From assembly GCA_017550445.1 (NCBI GenBank), contig JAFZOV010000141.1, forward strand, positions 1-64,000: a stretch of DNA of 64,000 bases, in the 5' to 3' direction. Origin of the DNA: Fibrobacter sp. (GTDB lineage Bacteria > Fibrobacterota > Fibrobacteria > Fibrobacterales > Fibrobacteraceae). The notes below the pieces were generated by a model, which saw nothing but the letters and a program-made list of their open reading frames with translations, made no database searches and was not told the origin of the DNA. Position numbers and translations under genes: made by a program. Position 1 is the stretch's first letter. Every line of letters starts with the position of its first letter. This document shows, in pieces, positions 35,707 through 43,838 of the stretch.

Positions 35707-37307
35707 CACTTGTGCCCTCCCAAGGTCATCACCTTGCCCCAGCCGATATGGCCGTGGTTATCCTTGACGCGCACATAGTAAACGCCCATGGTGCAGGCCC
35801 GGCCCGCCTTGTCGCGACCGTCCCAGAAATCTTCTTTCGGATTCGTGCTGCGGGAAGCATCGGCATCTCGGTGAACATCCTTGACAATGGTGCGGACTTT
35901 ACGCATGTCGTAGCTAAATACATCAATCGTGATCTTCGATTCCTTGCTCACCTTGTAAGAAACCAGCGACTGGTCGCCCGCAGTAATCACCGACGGTACC
36001 ATGCGAATGGATCCCAGATTTCCGCCCAGCTTGGCACGATTCAAGATAACGCTCCAAGTCTTACCCGAATCCGCGGAAACCGAAATGCCGTTACCGTAAG
36101 TAGAAATGGCAAGGCCCTCCGTCTTATTATCCAACGGGAAAGAACAGATAGAGGTAATAGCCGCATCACGGTCGGTAGCGCCCGTGGCATAGCCGTACAG
36201 CCACTGGTTTTTGCCGTCGTCGTCCTTTTCCCAGGCGCGAATCCCGGCAGAATCAAGCTTGAAATAGCCGCTTACGCCACCCCCCGGGCCAATCACAGCC
36301 ACATAGGCCACGTTCGCAATAAAGGCAACATTGCTTACCGTATAGTCGCCATCGTCATAAACATCTTTCTTCTGCTTTTTACCAGCCGTATCCAAGAAAT
36401 CTACCTTCGCAAAATCCTTGGAACCTTTACGCAGCACCCACAGCGCACCCTTCATCAAATCCTTTTCCATGTGCGAAGTTTCAGCTACAATCGTGAGCGG
36501 GTCGCCCCCAATCCAGAGTCCTGTAACGCGGGCATTGGTATCAAGAGTCGTTGACGCCTTGGAAACCTTGCCATCGGCAGAACGTTTCCAGACACCCTTG
36601 GACGTAGCCAGCCACAAGTCTCCCGTAACCGGATGCAGCTTCACGTCAAAAATGCGGGGATTCACCTTTTCTTTCCACTTGTAATTCATCTTGGCAGAAT
36701 CAAGGGTACCCGTTTGCAAATTCAACTGGTACATTCCCTGCTTGGGGCTATTACCCGAATTGTCATAAAGTCCAAGACCGGCAATACCGCGAGCCAACCA
36801 AAGTTGTTTTTTGGTAGAATCAAAGGCAAAGCCGCTTACGGCATAGTACATAGCCGTATCTATTTCTTGGAATGCATCGGGAATCTTCAACGGAGTCTCG
36901 ATCAAGTTGTCAATCCCGCGCACCGAGAAAAATCCGGCAGGCTGCGTTGCATAGCCATCGTCATCCAATCCAATCATGGGGAGCACATAGCCAAGCTTGC
37001 CTGCATAAACCGAAGGAATACGGCGGTGTTCGGCAAGTACATCGCTGAACATCCCGGACGGTCGCGCAGTCATGGAATCAGAGACCTGTTCCTGTTTTGG
37101 ATCAAACACCTGTACACCAGTCGAACCAACCTTCAAGTCTAAAAGGGTTACGCCGCTATAGATGTCCCCGTGAGAAAATACCCAAAGGCTACCAGCTTTA
37201 CCCGTAGAATTGACATTCAGGGTGTAGTTACTGAACAGCGTTTCTGCAGCAAAGGCAGGAACCGCCACCGGCGCAAGCCATAAACATTTTATTAGAATCC
37301 GTTTCAT
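35706..37307 (-). CDS. Secreted beta-propeller protein with FlgD-like C-terminal domain
   Basis: This 533-residue protein has a signal peptide (ending VPAFAAE). Several propeller-like repeats follow (GDLWLATSKGVWK, KQLWLARGIAGLGLYD, EGLAISTYGNGISVSADSGKTW). The C-terminal about 80 residues form a FlgD-type Ig domain (ITIDVFSYDMRKVRTIV, DFWDGRDKAGRACTMGVYYVRVK). Such C-terminal domains often act as type IX secretion signals in the FCB group. It lies between a LolA-like gene (3-nt gap) and the PorV-like gene (overlapping stop/start). A secreted or surface-bound role with PorV help is plausible. Confidence 0.72.
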   Translation of the reverse strand: MKRILIKCLWLAPVAVPAFAAETLFSNYTLNVNSTGKAGSLWVFSHGDIYSGVTLLDLKVGSTGVQVFDPKQEQVSDSMTARPSGMFSDVLAEHRRIPSVYAGKLGYVLPMIGLDDDGYATQPAGFFSVRGIDNLIETPLKIPDAFQEIDTAMYYAVSGFAFDSTKKQLWLARGIAGLGLYDNSGNSPKQGMYQLNLQTGTLDSAKMNYKWKEKVNPRIFDVKLHPVTGDLWLATSKGVWKRSADGKVSKASTTLDTNARVTGLWIGGDPLTIVAETSHMEKDLMKGALWVLRKGSKDFAKVDFLDTAGKKQKKDVYDDGDYTVSNVAFIANVAYVAVIGPGGGVSGYFKLDSAGIRAWEKDDDGKNQWLYGYATGATDRDAAITSICSFPLDNKTEGLAISTYGNGISVSADSGKTWSVILNRAKLGGNLGSIRMVPSVITAGDQSLVSYKVSKESKITIDVFSYDMRKVRTIVKDVHRDADASRSTNPKEDFWDGRDKAGRACTMGVYYVRVKDNHGHIGWGKVMTLGGHK

Positions 37308-37310
37308 AGT

Positions 37311-37952
37311 TTACCGCATGTCAATTTCATCGACGCCCTTTACAGGCTTGTACCTAAAATCTTCCGGTTTCCAGGACTTGACCACCGAAAGGTTCACGAT
37401 ATTGTACCAGGAACCGTTCCCAGTGGGGTCAACCGTATAAAGGCGCTTGGGCGAGAAATCCTTTTTCGAAAGCCAAACTTCCATTTGGGTAAACTGTCCC
37501 TTGTACTTGGAAGGATCCAGCTTAAGTACCCACATTTTCTGTTTGTTAAATTCGCCTTCTGCAATTTCTTTCGCCTTGCAGTTCAAGTACTTGAACAGGA
37601 GTTCCGACGGGTGCAAGGAACTGGACAAATCTTCCACCGACTTGATTAGCACCTGTTTCTGTTCCACATTGTGCTGCCAGAGGTTTTCGCCATCGCTATA
37701 AAATTTGATGCCCGCCATGTCCAGCACAAAGCGGTCGCCTTCGGCCACCAGGAGCTTTCCGTTTTGGGCCGCTATATCCGGGGAATCCGCATAAAAGACC
37801 TGCACCCTGAATTCAAGATTCCAGGCTTTGCCCGACTTGAACCAGGCCTTGGAATTTTCCATAGCCTCGTCAGCGGTGATGGCAAAAGCCCCTTGTACAA
37901 CCAGGAGCGTCATAATTACAAACAGCCTAACAAACCTAACAGGATTGAACAT
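37311..37952 (-). CDS. LolA-like outer-membrane lipoprotein carrier
   Basis: This 213-residue periplasmic protein has a signal peptide (LLVVQGAFA) and LolA-family features. These include the N-terminal helix with aromatic residues (AWNLEFRVQVFYA), GKLLVAEGDRFVLDMAGIKFYSDGENLWQH and the second half KMWVLKLDPS with WLSKKDFSPKRLYTVD. LolA ferries lipoproteins from the inner to the outer membrane, a function in demand in this lipoprotein-rich genome. It is first in the cluster with the propeller, PorV-like and recF genes. A GAGGT ribosome site lies 6 nt before the ATG. Confidence 0.8.
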   Translation of the reverse strand: MFNPVRFVRLFVIMTLLVVQGAFAITADEAMENSKAWFKSGKAWNLEFRVQVFYADSPDIAAQNGKLLVAEGDRFVLDMAGIKFYSDGENLWQHNVEQKQVLIKSVEDLSSSLHPSELLFKYLNCKAKEIAEGEFNKQKMWVLKLDPSKYKGQFTQMEVWLSKKDFSPKRLYTVDPTGNGSWYNIVNLSVVKSWKPEDFRYKPVKGVDEIDMR

Positions 37953-38074
37953 CGAAAGACCTCATGAATAAGAATATGGGCAAATTTACAAAAATCGTAC
38001 ACGTTCGAATTGGCTTTTTCCTTCGGATATTTCTATCTTTGCACAAGAAATTTCAAATCATATTGGAAACAGAT

Positions 38075-39208
38075 ATGCGCAAATTGATTATGCCACTGGC
38101 CATTTCCTCTGCAGCCACATTGGCCCTCGCCGCAGACATTCAAGTCCACGGCGACGTGAATATGGACTACGCCAGCTATTTTGACAGCGATTTTGACCCG
38201 ACCAACGCCGGCAACCAGGACATTGACCTTGCCCTGCACGCCCACCTCGACGAAAACCTCTCCGTGGTTGTCATGGGAACCACCCATAGTACTTTTGTTA
38301 ACGAAGACGGCGACCTCCAGGCATCTGAAATCCGCCACGGTCTAGCCCGTTCCACCGCTATGGGTTCGGATGGCCGCTACAACTCCTTCGATTTCGACGG
38401 GGTCCAGTTCCGCTGGGACGTGAGCCACCAAGTTTCCCTTATTTTCGGTGACATGACCTACAGCGCCGGTGCGTTCAACTACTACTTCTGGCGCGACGCA
38501 TCCCGCTACGCCGTCATTACCCGCGAAGAAAGCCTCCGCGGTTTCGGAGCCGAAGTCGGCAACGAAAAGTACGGCCAGGGCGCCTTCTACTTTGGCGCCT
38601 CCGACGACACGGACCACACAATGTCCATGTTCGCCACCTACGCCTTCCCGCTTTTGAACCACACCGACGAACACTTGATTATCAAGCCGAGCTTCGACTG
38701 GGTGTTCGGCCAGGATATCAACCGTCCCTATACCTACGTTCTGGGTACCGAAGTGGACTACTCCAAGAGCTTCGAAAAGTTCAACTACGGCATTTACGCC
38801 GTTTGGGGACTTCACCCTTACAAGGGCAAGGGCACCCACTCCTTCTTGCTGGAACCCAGCATGAACTACGCCATCTTTAACTTGGCCGGTACATTCTTCT
38901 ACGCCATTGTAGACAAGGAATATCCGACCAAAGAGCAGCTCATGACCGACGATCAGATGCTGTTCGCCATCGAGCCCAGCTTCAACATTCATAAGAAGTA
39001 CACCTTGGGTGTCTCTTACGAATATCACGATCCTGACCGCGAAGTACACAAAGACGACTTCCAGTTCCTGGGCATGAACCACTACCTCTACCCCACCATG
39101 AACACGGAAATCGTTATCTGGTACGGCTACAACTTCACCGATACCGACAAGACTCCGTTTGGCAAGGGCCGATTCTCCCTCGGTTTGAGCGGCAAGGCTA
39201 GCTTCTAA
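38075..39208 (+). CDS. Outer-membrane porin-like barrel protein
   Basis: The protein has a signal peptide (MRKLIMPLAISSAATLALA). A body of about 355 residues follows, with repeated amphipathic strands and aromatic girdle residues, and it ends GKGRFSLGLSGKASF, typical of an outer-membrane barrel. No named family recognised. I use the ATG at 38075 because it begins a clean signal peptide; the open frame extends 37 codons upstream without a signal. A TATCTTTG box (38034-38041) matches the TAnnTTTG promoter pattern and gives a short leader. Confidence 0.72.
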   Translation: MRKLIMPLAISSAATLALAADIQVHGDVNMDYASYFDSDFDPTNAGNQDIDLALHAHLDENLSVVVMGTTHSTFVNEDGDLQASEIRHGLARSTAMGSDGRYNSFDFDGVQFRWDVSHQVSLIFGDMTYSAGAFNYYFWRDASRYAVITREESLRGFGAEVGNEKYGQGAFYFGASDDTDHTMSMFATYAFPLLNHTDEHLIIKPSFDWVFGQDINRPYTYVLGTEVDYSKSFEKFNYGIYAVWGLHPYKGKGTHSFLLEPSMNYAIFNLAGTFFYAIVDKEYPTKEQLMTDDQMLFAIEPSFNIHKKYTLGVSYEYHDPDREVHKDDFQFLGMNHYLYPTMNTEIVIWYGYNFTDTDKTPFGKGRFSLGLSGKASF

Positions 39209-39348
39209 CCGCTCGCATGGCCGTTCCGGAATGCTCGCTTAGCGGTTAGGCTATCATAGATTCCTTCTTCACCCGCACTACCTAAAGGTGGCCATGTACA
39301 CTAAGGTCTAAAGGCCAAGTGTCCAAAGGTCATAACCACGCCTCGTTA

Positions 39349-39363
39349 ATACGAGGCGTTTGT
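39349..39363 (+). terminator. Intrinsic terminator after the porin-like gene
   Basis: CGCCTCG-TTAATA-CGAGGCG is followed by TTTGTT; it lies about 140 nt after the barrel gene. Confidence 0.6.
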
Positions 39364-39433
39364 TACTCACAGACAAGTGCTCATGCATAAATCATTCTTC
39401 ACCGGGCGTTAAGCTCGGCTTTTTTATGTACAC

Positions 39434-39463
39434 AAAAGCGGCGAGGATATCCTCGCCGCTTTT
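39434..39463. terminator. Perfect palindromic bidirectional terminator
   Basis: AAAAGCGGCGAGG and its exact complement form an uninterrupted 30-nt palindrome with A and T runs at the two ends. It suits termination from both convergent genes. Confidence 0.7.
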
Positions 39464-39688
39464 ATTACGCATTATTTCTAGCCGTTCCAGTCTTTTCGTG
39501 AGCCATAAGCGACACAGCGTAAGCGTGTCGTGTTGGCGAGAGGAACGGCTGTAGAGTAAGAACCTACTTAAGTCTAGCCGTTCCGGTCTTATCCGTGAGC
39601 GAAAAAGCCCTCGGGTGTTAACCGAGGGCGTTCGCGAGAGCGAGACGAAGTCACACTCTACTTTTGGCTATAGAGTCGAGCGGTCTTA

Positions 39689-40741
39689 TTATTGACCGAG
39701 GTACTTACGGCCGATACCGAATTCATCCTTGTATTCGATGTAGTCCGGCACGAAGTCCTTGGCGTAAGAGAAGCTCACGTTCACAGAGCACTGGAATTCG
39801 TTCATCAGCTTGCCCTTGCCCTTGAAGCTCTGCTTCTTCTTTTCGATCTTTTCCTGGCCCTTCTTGCCTACGAGCACTTCGGCTTCGCACCAGCCACTGT
39901 TACCCTTGGCAAAGACTTCCTTGCCATCGGTAGAAACGAGCTTGATCTTGCTGGGGTCGAGTTCGGTGTTGTTACCCGTAGAAGCCCAGAACTGGAGTTC
40001 TGCAGAGAGAGAACCCGGAGCAATCTTGAGGGTCGGCATGGCCATCACATAGCCCCACTTGTCGACGCGGCGGCTGACCGGTTCGCCAATCTGTTCACCG
40101 AAGATCAGGAAGTAACCGCGAGTGCCCTTACGGCTCTTGTTCAAAGCGGCCTTCACGTCAGCATTTTCCGGTGCCATTTCGGCAATCTTCATAATCTGGT
40201 ATTCGCTCACCACCGGGTCAGATTCGCCCACGGCGTCAGAGAGGTTCTTGGCAACATAAGCGTTTTCAGCTTCGGTGCGGATAGCCTTCACGGCAGCTTC
40301 GCCGGCACCCTTGGCCTTGGCGGTAGCAAGAGCGGTATCGATCTTTGCGAAAGCGTTCACGATGGTACCGTAGTCCATGCCTTCCTGGGCGGCCTGCATC
40401 TTACCGATGTTGGCAAGCGTCGTCACGTATTCCTGAATGACTTCAGCATTGTTGACTTCAGCCATGTTCACGGAAACCTTGTCGAAGTATCCATTGATAA
40501 GGTCGCTGTTCAAATCCTTCTTGGCTTCAGTTTCGGCGGCACGAACCAGGGCGAGAGTGAAGTTATCATAGAATTCATCGGACATGCTACCCTTCTTCTT
40601 AGCCTCGAGGTAAGAATTGATAGCGTTGCGATAACGGCCTTCCTTAAGGTGTTCGTCACCGCGCTTTTCGTTAGTACCCTTACAGCCCACCATCGTGAAT
40701 GCGACGGCGGCAGCCAGAGAGGCAATAAAGAGTTTTTTCAT
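39689..40741 (-). CDS. Lipoprotein with TPR-like helical repeats, unknown function
   Basis: This lipoprotein of about 350 residues has a signal ending FTMVGC. A helical domain follows (about residues 25-200; GDEHLKEGRYRNAINSYLEAKKKG resembles a TPR unit). The C-terminal domain is mixed beta (about residues 210-350) and ends FGIGRKYLGQ. AAGGAAA 7 nt before the ATG at 40741 fixes the start, five codons after the longest frame. TPR lipoproteins often join envelope assembly complexes; no specific family is recognised. Confidence 0.7.
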   Translation of the reverse strand: MKKLFIASLAAAVAFTMVGCKGTNEKRGDEHLKEGRYRNAINSYLEAKKKGSMSDEFYDNFTLALVRAAETEAKKDLNSDLINGYFDKVSVNMAEVNNAEVIQEYVTTLANIGKMQAAQEGMDYGTIVNAFAKIDTALATAKAKGAGEAAVKAIRTEAENAYVAKNLSDAVGESDPVVSEYQIMKIAEMAPENADVKAALNKSRKGTRGYFLIFGEQIGEPVSRRVDKWGYVMAMPTLKIAPGSLSAELQFWASTGNNTELDPSKIKLVSTDGKEVFAKGNSGWCEAEVLVGKKGQEKIEKKKQSFKGKGKLMNEFQCSVNVSFSYAKDFVPDYIEYKDEFGIGRKYLGQ

Positions 40742-40893
40742 TTGATTTTCCTTCAACTGAGTGATTTTGTATTGTAATAATACCTTTTTTCCTAAGAAAA
40801 CTTTTCCCAGGATTATACTTTCTAAAAATAATTAAATAAATTTATGTTATACTTTATCTATAGGTAAATTTTTATTTGGAGTATTGAGCAGGA

Positions 40894-42321
40894 ATGAACA
40901 TCCTCGTTGTAAGTCCCGAAGCCGGAAACTGGCGAAAAACCAGCCCACTGGCAACCGCGGTCAACCGCATGACCGACGCCTTCGCAAGCGCCGGCACTAC
41001 GGTTCTTACCTGCTCTCCGTTTTTCAAGAACCTGATGGTCGACGTAGACGGCTACCACTGTATTTATAGCGGCGTCGAAAAGCTCCAGGGCAAGCCCTAC
41101 GAAATCTGGGTTTCCGAAAAGGACCCCCTGCATACATATATATACAACGAAGAATATTTCGGCAGGCCCTACGTGTACGGTCCCCCGCAGAGCGCCCCGT
41201 ACTCAGACAACCATATCCGGTTCGCATTCCTCGCATCGGCCGCTCTCGCCTATGCCGCAGAAACCAAGTTTGAATGCAACGCCATTTTAGGCCATGAATG
41301 GGGCGGCGCTCTTGCAGGCGCCCTGTCCAAGACAACCTACAGGGATTTTGCATACAAGATTCCGTTCTTCTTTACCGTCCACAACATCACTTATGACTTC
41401 CATATTTCATCCAGCGAGATCGAAAAGATCGGTCTTCCGCGCAAGGATTACAATATGGACGGCTACGAGTTCTGGGGTAAAGTCAGCCTGCTCAAGGTGG
41501 GCATTCTGTACGCCACCAAGGTGCTGTTCCCCTCGCCCGGCTACCGCGACGCCATGCTCAACACCAACCTGCCCGGCGGCATTAGCGGATTCTTGAACCG
41601 CAACGCCGACAAGCTCATTGGCGTGCAGTTCGGCGTAAGTTACCAGGTCTGGGACTTCAACAAGGACAATCTTCCCATCAAAGAGGCTAAAGCAAAGGCA
41701 CGCGCCCAGTTGCAATCCGAACTCGGCGTGGACTTCGACGGCAAGATGGTCCTTTATGTGCACCTGGACGAAGAAGCGGGCAACACATCCGAAACGCTCG
41801 CGACCATTCTTTCGGACATTGCAAGGCTTGAAATTTTCATTATCGTAGGCATTTCGTCTAGAAGTAGCGAATGGACCTACTACAAGGATTTCGCCAAGCA
41901 GTACCCGGACGTCATGTGCGTGCAGGACCTGGACAGCGAACTAGACCGCACATTCCAGTTGCGAGACACCCTCGCCGGTTCCGACGCACTCTTTGCGGCC
42001 AACCTCCGCGAACCGTCCTCGTCCATCATCCTTAAGGCGATGGCGGCCGGCACGCTCCCCATTACAGGCCATACGGTGGGCGTATCTACCATGCTCACCC
42101 ACTACTCGCTGGAAACCGCCGGCGAAGCAAACGCATTCTTGGCCGAAGACGCCAACGCCCCTCACCAGATGTTACGTTGTGCGAAAGACGCCGTAAACGT
42201 CTACAAGACCGAAATACAAGACTGGGACAAGTGCGTGGTAAACGCCTACAGCGGATTCCACTACGAATGGTGCAAGACCATTTCCAAGTACTTGCTGATT
42301 TTTGGCGAACTGGGTTTGTAA
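40894..42321 (+). CDS. GT5-type glycogen/starch-synthase-like protein
   Basis: This 475-residue protein follows the GlgA N-terminal plan: MNILVVSPEAGNWRKTSPLATAV, then GHEWGGAL and FFTVHNITYDFHIS. Its C-terminal GT-B half has REPSSSIILKAMAAGTLPITGHTVG. Two ligand motifs differ from true glycogen synthases: the ADP-glucose lysine motif KTGGL reads KTSPL, and the EPCGLxQ region reads EPSSSII. It may therefore use a different donor, or be a weak or regulatory homologue. Fibrobacter stores glycogen, so a carbohydrate-storage role is plausible. A TATACTTT box lies upstream and a terminator follows. Confidence 0.75.
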   Translation: MNILVVSPEAGNWRKTSPLATAVNRMTDAFASAGTTVLTCSPFFKNLMVDVDGYHCIYSGVEKLQGKPYEIWVSEKDPLHTYIYNEEYFGRPYVYGPPQSAPYSDNHIRFAFLASAALAYAAETKFECNAILGHEWGGALAGALSKTTYRDFAYKIPFFFTVHNITYDFHISSSEIEKIGLPRKDYNMDGYEFWGKVSLLKVGILYATKVLFPSPGYRDAMLNTNLPGGISGFLNRNADKLIGVQFGVSYQVWDFNKDNLPIKEAKAKARAQLQSELGVDFDGKMVLYVHLDEEAGNTSETLATILSDIARLEIFIIVGISSRSSEWTYYKDFAKQYPDVMCVQDLDSELDRTFQLRDTLAGSDALFAANLREPSSSIILKAMAAGTLPITGHTVGVSTMLTHYSLETAGEANAFLAEDANAPHQMLRCAKDAVNVYKTEIQDWDKCVVNAYSGFHYEWCKTISKYLLIFGELGL

Positions 42322-42358
42322 TATTTTAAAAACTCCACACACCCGAAATGGGGCTATG

Positions 42359-42389
42359 CCCCGACCCTCGGCGCAAGTCGGGGGTTTTT
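42359..42389 (+). terminator. Intrinsic terminator after the glgA-like gene
   Basis: CCCCGAC / GTCGGGG is followed by GTTTTT. An overlapping alternative hairpin GGGGC-TAT-GCCCC lies just upstream (42350-42362). Confidence 0.8.
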
Positions 42390-42434
42390 GAATGCTTTTT
42401 TTTTATATTTTTATGTGTTTTGGGGTGTTTTGCC

Positions 42435-42463
42435 TTGACAAAGCCCCTAAAATTTTCTCTATT
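42435..42463 (+). promoter_or_regulatory. Promoter of the small ribosomal-protein gene
   Basis: TTGACA (42435-42440) and TCTATT (42458-42463) are separated by 17 nt, a sigma70-like arrangement, about 43 nt before the ATG. It is the clearest -35 box seen in the window. Confidence 0.5.
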
Positions 42464-42505
42464 TGGAGACACATTTTTAAGTTTAACCCTTAACGGAGAA
42501 ACAAC

Positions 42506-42601
42506 ATGCCTTGCGGAAAGAAAAGAAAGCGCAGGAAGATTGCGACTCACAAGCGTAAGAAGCGCCGTCGTCGTGACCGTCACAAAAAGAAACTTCGCTA
42601 A
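42506..42601 (+). CDS. AURKAIP1/COX24-domain small ribosomal protein (mS38-like)
   Basis: A 31-codon gene encodes MPCGKKRKRRKIATHKRKKR followed by a second basic stretch ending HKKKLR; more than half the residues are Lys or Arg. This is the pattern of the AURKAIP1/COX24 family (mitochondrial mS38; short basic homologues in many bacteria bind the small ribosomal subunit). It has its own TTGACA promoter, a CGGAGA ribosome site 9 nt before the ATG and an intrinsic terminator 37 nt after the stop, so it is a self-contained unit. The family call rests on the MPxGKKxKRxKxATHKRKKR pattern remembered from Bacteroidota annotations. Confidence 0.85.
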   Translation: MPCGKKRKRRKIATHKRKKRRRRDRHKKKLR

Positions 42602-42637
42602 TATCCGTTAGCATTCTATTGTGATTTCCTGTTAAAG

Positions 42638-42663
42638 ACGGAGTGTAAAAGCTCCGTTTTTTA
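42638..42663 (+). terminator. Intrinsic terminator after the small ribosomal-protein gene
   Basis: ACGGAG / CTCCGT with an 8-nt loop is followed by TTTTTT. It lies only 40 nt before the argF start, so argF may depend on readthrough. Confidence 0.8.
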
Positions 42664-42702
42664 ATTTTTTTTGTTTTACGGGCTTGCCCAAAGGAATCAA
42701 AA

Positions 42703-43662
42703 ATGATTGATCGCAACAAGCACTTCCTCCGCCTCATGGACTGGAGCGAAGAAAAAATCCTGGAAACTATCGAAATCGCCTCTCGCCTGAAGGCCGAGGT
42801 TCACGCCGGTAAAGTATCTGACCGTCTGCACGGCCAGAACATCGCCATGTTCTTCGAAAAGCCCTCGCTGCGAACTATCACCACCTTCCAGGTGGGTATG
42901 AACCAGCTCGGCGGCCATGCCGTATTGCTCGCCCCCGATTCCATTGGCCTTGGCAAGCGCGAAAGTGTCAAGGACGTAGCCCGTTGCCTTAGCCGCTGGG
43001 TAAACGCCATCGTAGTCCGTTGCTTCAAGCAGGACTTGGTGGAACAGCTCGCCGAATACGGCAGCGTGCCCGTAGTGAACGCATTGACCGACGATTATCA
43101 CCCGTGCCAGGCCATCGCCTTCGCCCAGATGATTTGCGAAAACCTCGGCGGATTCAAGAACGCCGACGGCAAGCCGAAGACAGTCGCCTTCATCGGTGAC
43201 GGCAACAACGTTGCAAACTCCTTCCTCGCCCTCGCCTCCAAGGTGGGCATGAACTTCACGCTCGCCTGCCCGAAGGGTTTTGAACAGCCCGCCAAGGTCG
43301 TGGAAGAAGCCCAGGAAGGCCTCAAGAAGCATGGTTGCCAGTACCGAGTGTTCAACGACCCGAAGGACGCCGTCAAGGACGCCGACATTCTCTATAGCGA
43401 CGTGTGGGTTTCTATGGGTCAGGAAGGCGAAAAGGCTACGAAGCAGTCTCACTTCTTGCCGTTCCAGATCAACGACGAACTCCTGAAGCTCGCTCCGGCA
43501 CACTGCAAGGTCAGCCACTGCTTGCCAGCTCACCGCGGCGAAGAAATCACGGACTCCGTGATGGACAACCTCGACGTGAACATGAGCTTTGAAGAAGCAG
43601 AAAACCGACTGCATGCTCATAAGGCTGTTCTGTGGCAGGTCATGCCTCCTTTTGCTAAATAA
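42703..43662 (+). CDS. argF: Ornithine carbamoyltransferase
   Basis: ArgF makes citrulline from ornithine and carbamoyl phosphate in arginine synthesis. The 319-residue protein shows HPCQ, GDGNNVANSF, the ornithine-binding DVWVSMGQ and HCLPAHRGEE. The carbamoyl-phosphate motif, normally SxRTR, reads SLRTI, so the last Arg is lost while Ser, Arg and Thr remain. The SMG loop favours ornithine over N-acetyl- or N-succinylornithine. A short hairpin GGGC-TT-GCCC stands directly before the AAAGGA ribosome site. Confidence 0.9.
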   Translation: MIDRNKHFLRLMDWSEEKILETIEIASRLKAEVHAGKVSDRLHGQNIAMFFEKPSLRTITTFQVGMNQLGGHAVLLAPDSIGLGKRESVKDVARCLSRWVNAIVVRCFKQDLVEQLAEYGSVPVVNALTDDYHPCQAIAFAQMICENLGGFKNADGKPKTVAFIGDGNNVANSFLALASKVGMNFTLACPKGFEQPAKVVEEAQEGLKKHGCQYRVFNDPKDAVKDADILYSDVWVSMGQEGEKATKQSHFLPFQINDELLKLAPAHCKVSHCLPAHRGEEITDSVMDNLDVNMSFEEAENRLHAHKAVLWQVMPPFAK

Positions 43663-43682
43663 ACTTCGTGATACTTCGTTGC

Positions 43683-43722
43683 GCTCGCACCTCACGTACA
43701 ATTTCGTACGCTACGGGCGAGC
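43683..43722. repeat. Palindromic element after argF
   Basis: GCTCGC (43683-43688) pairs with GCGAGC (43717-43722) around an inner CGTAC/GTACG hairpin (43695-43710). It may be a REP-like element; only one copy is seen. Confidence 0.4.
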
Positions 43723-43787
43723 GACGCCTCGCCTCACTCGTTTCTTTAACAAAATGTTATTCTATATCGATTTTCAACAGTTTATGA

Positions 43788-43815
43788 AAAAAAGCTCGGC
43801 AATGCCGAGCTTTTC
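43788..43815. terminator. Bidirectional terminator between argF and the convergent lipoprotein gene
   Basis: AAAAGCTCGGC and its complement around AAT form a perfect stem with A and T tails on the two sides. Confidence 0.85.
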
Positions 43816-43838
43816 TTGTTTTCCGTTAAAAATTTTCA

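Larger units (their letters stand above)
39207..39690. repeat. Cluster of structured palindromic repeats (AGCCGTTCC type) and terminators
   Basis: This 480-nt gap between convergent genes holds no gene. It contains CTAACCGCT/AGCGGTTAG (39207-39248) and hairpins at 39349-39363 and 39403-39426. A 30-nt perfect palindrome lies at 39434-39463. Two related elements beginning TCTAGCCGTTCC follow (39478-39557 and 39573-39678). In the first, AGCCGTTCC pairs with GGAACGGCT around an inner CGACAC/GTGTCG hairpin. In the second the inner hairpin is replaced by GCCCTCGG/CCGAGGGC. Confidence 0.65.

Noticed and set aside
39479..39678. tRNA or tmRNA in the gap after the porin-like gene
   Set aside because: No TPsiC-like GGTTCGAATCC arm, no acceptor stem and no CCA end can be aligned to the hairpins.
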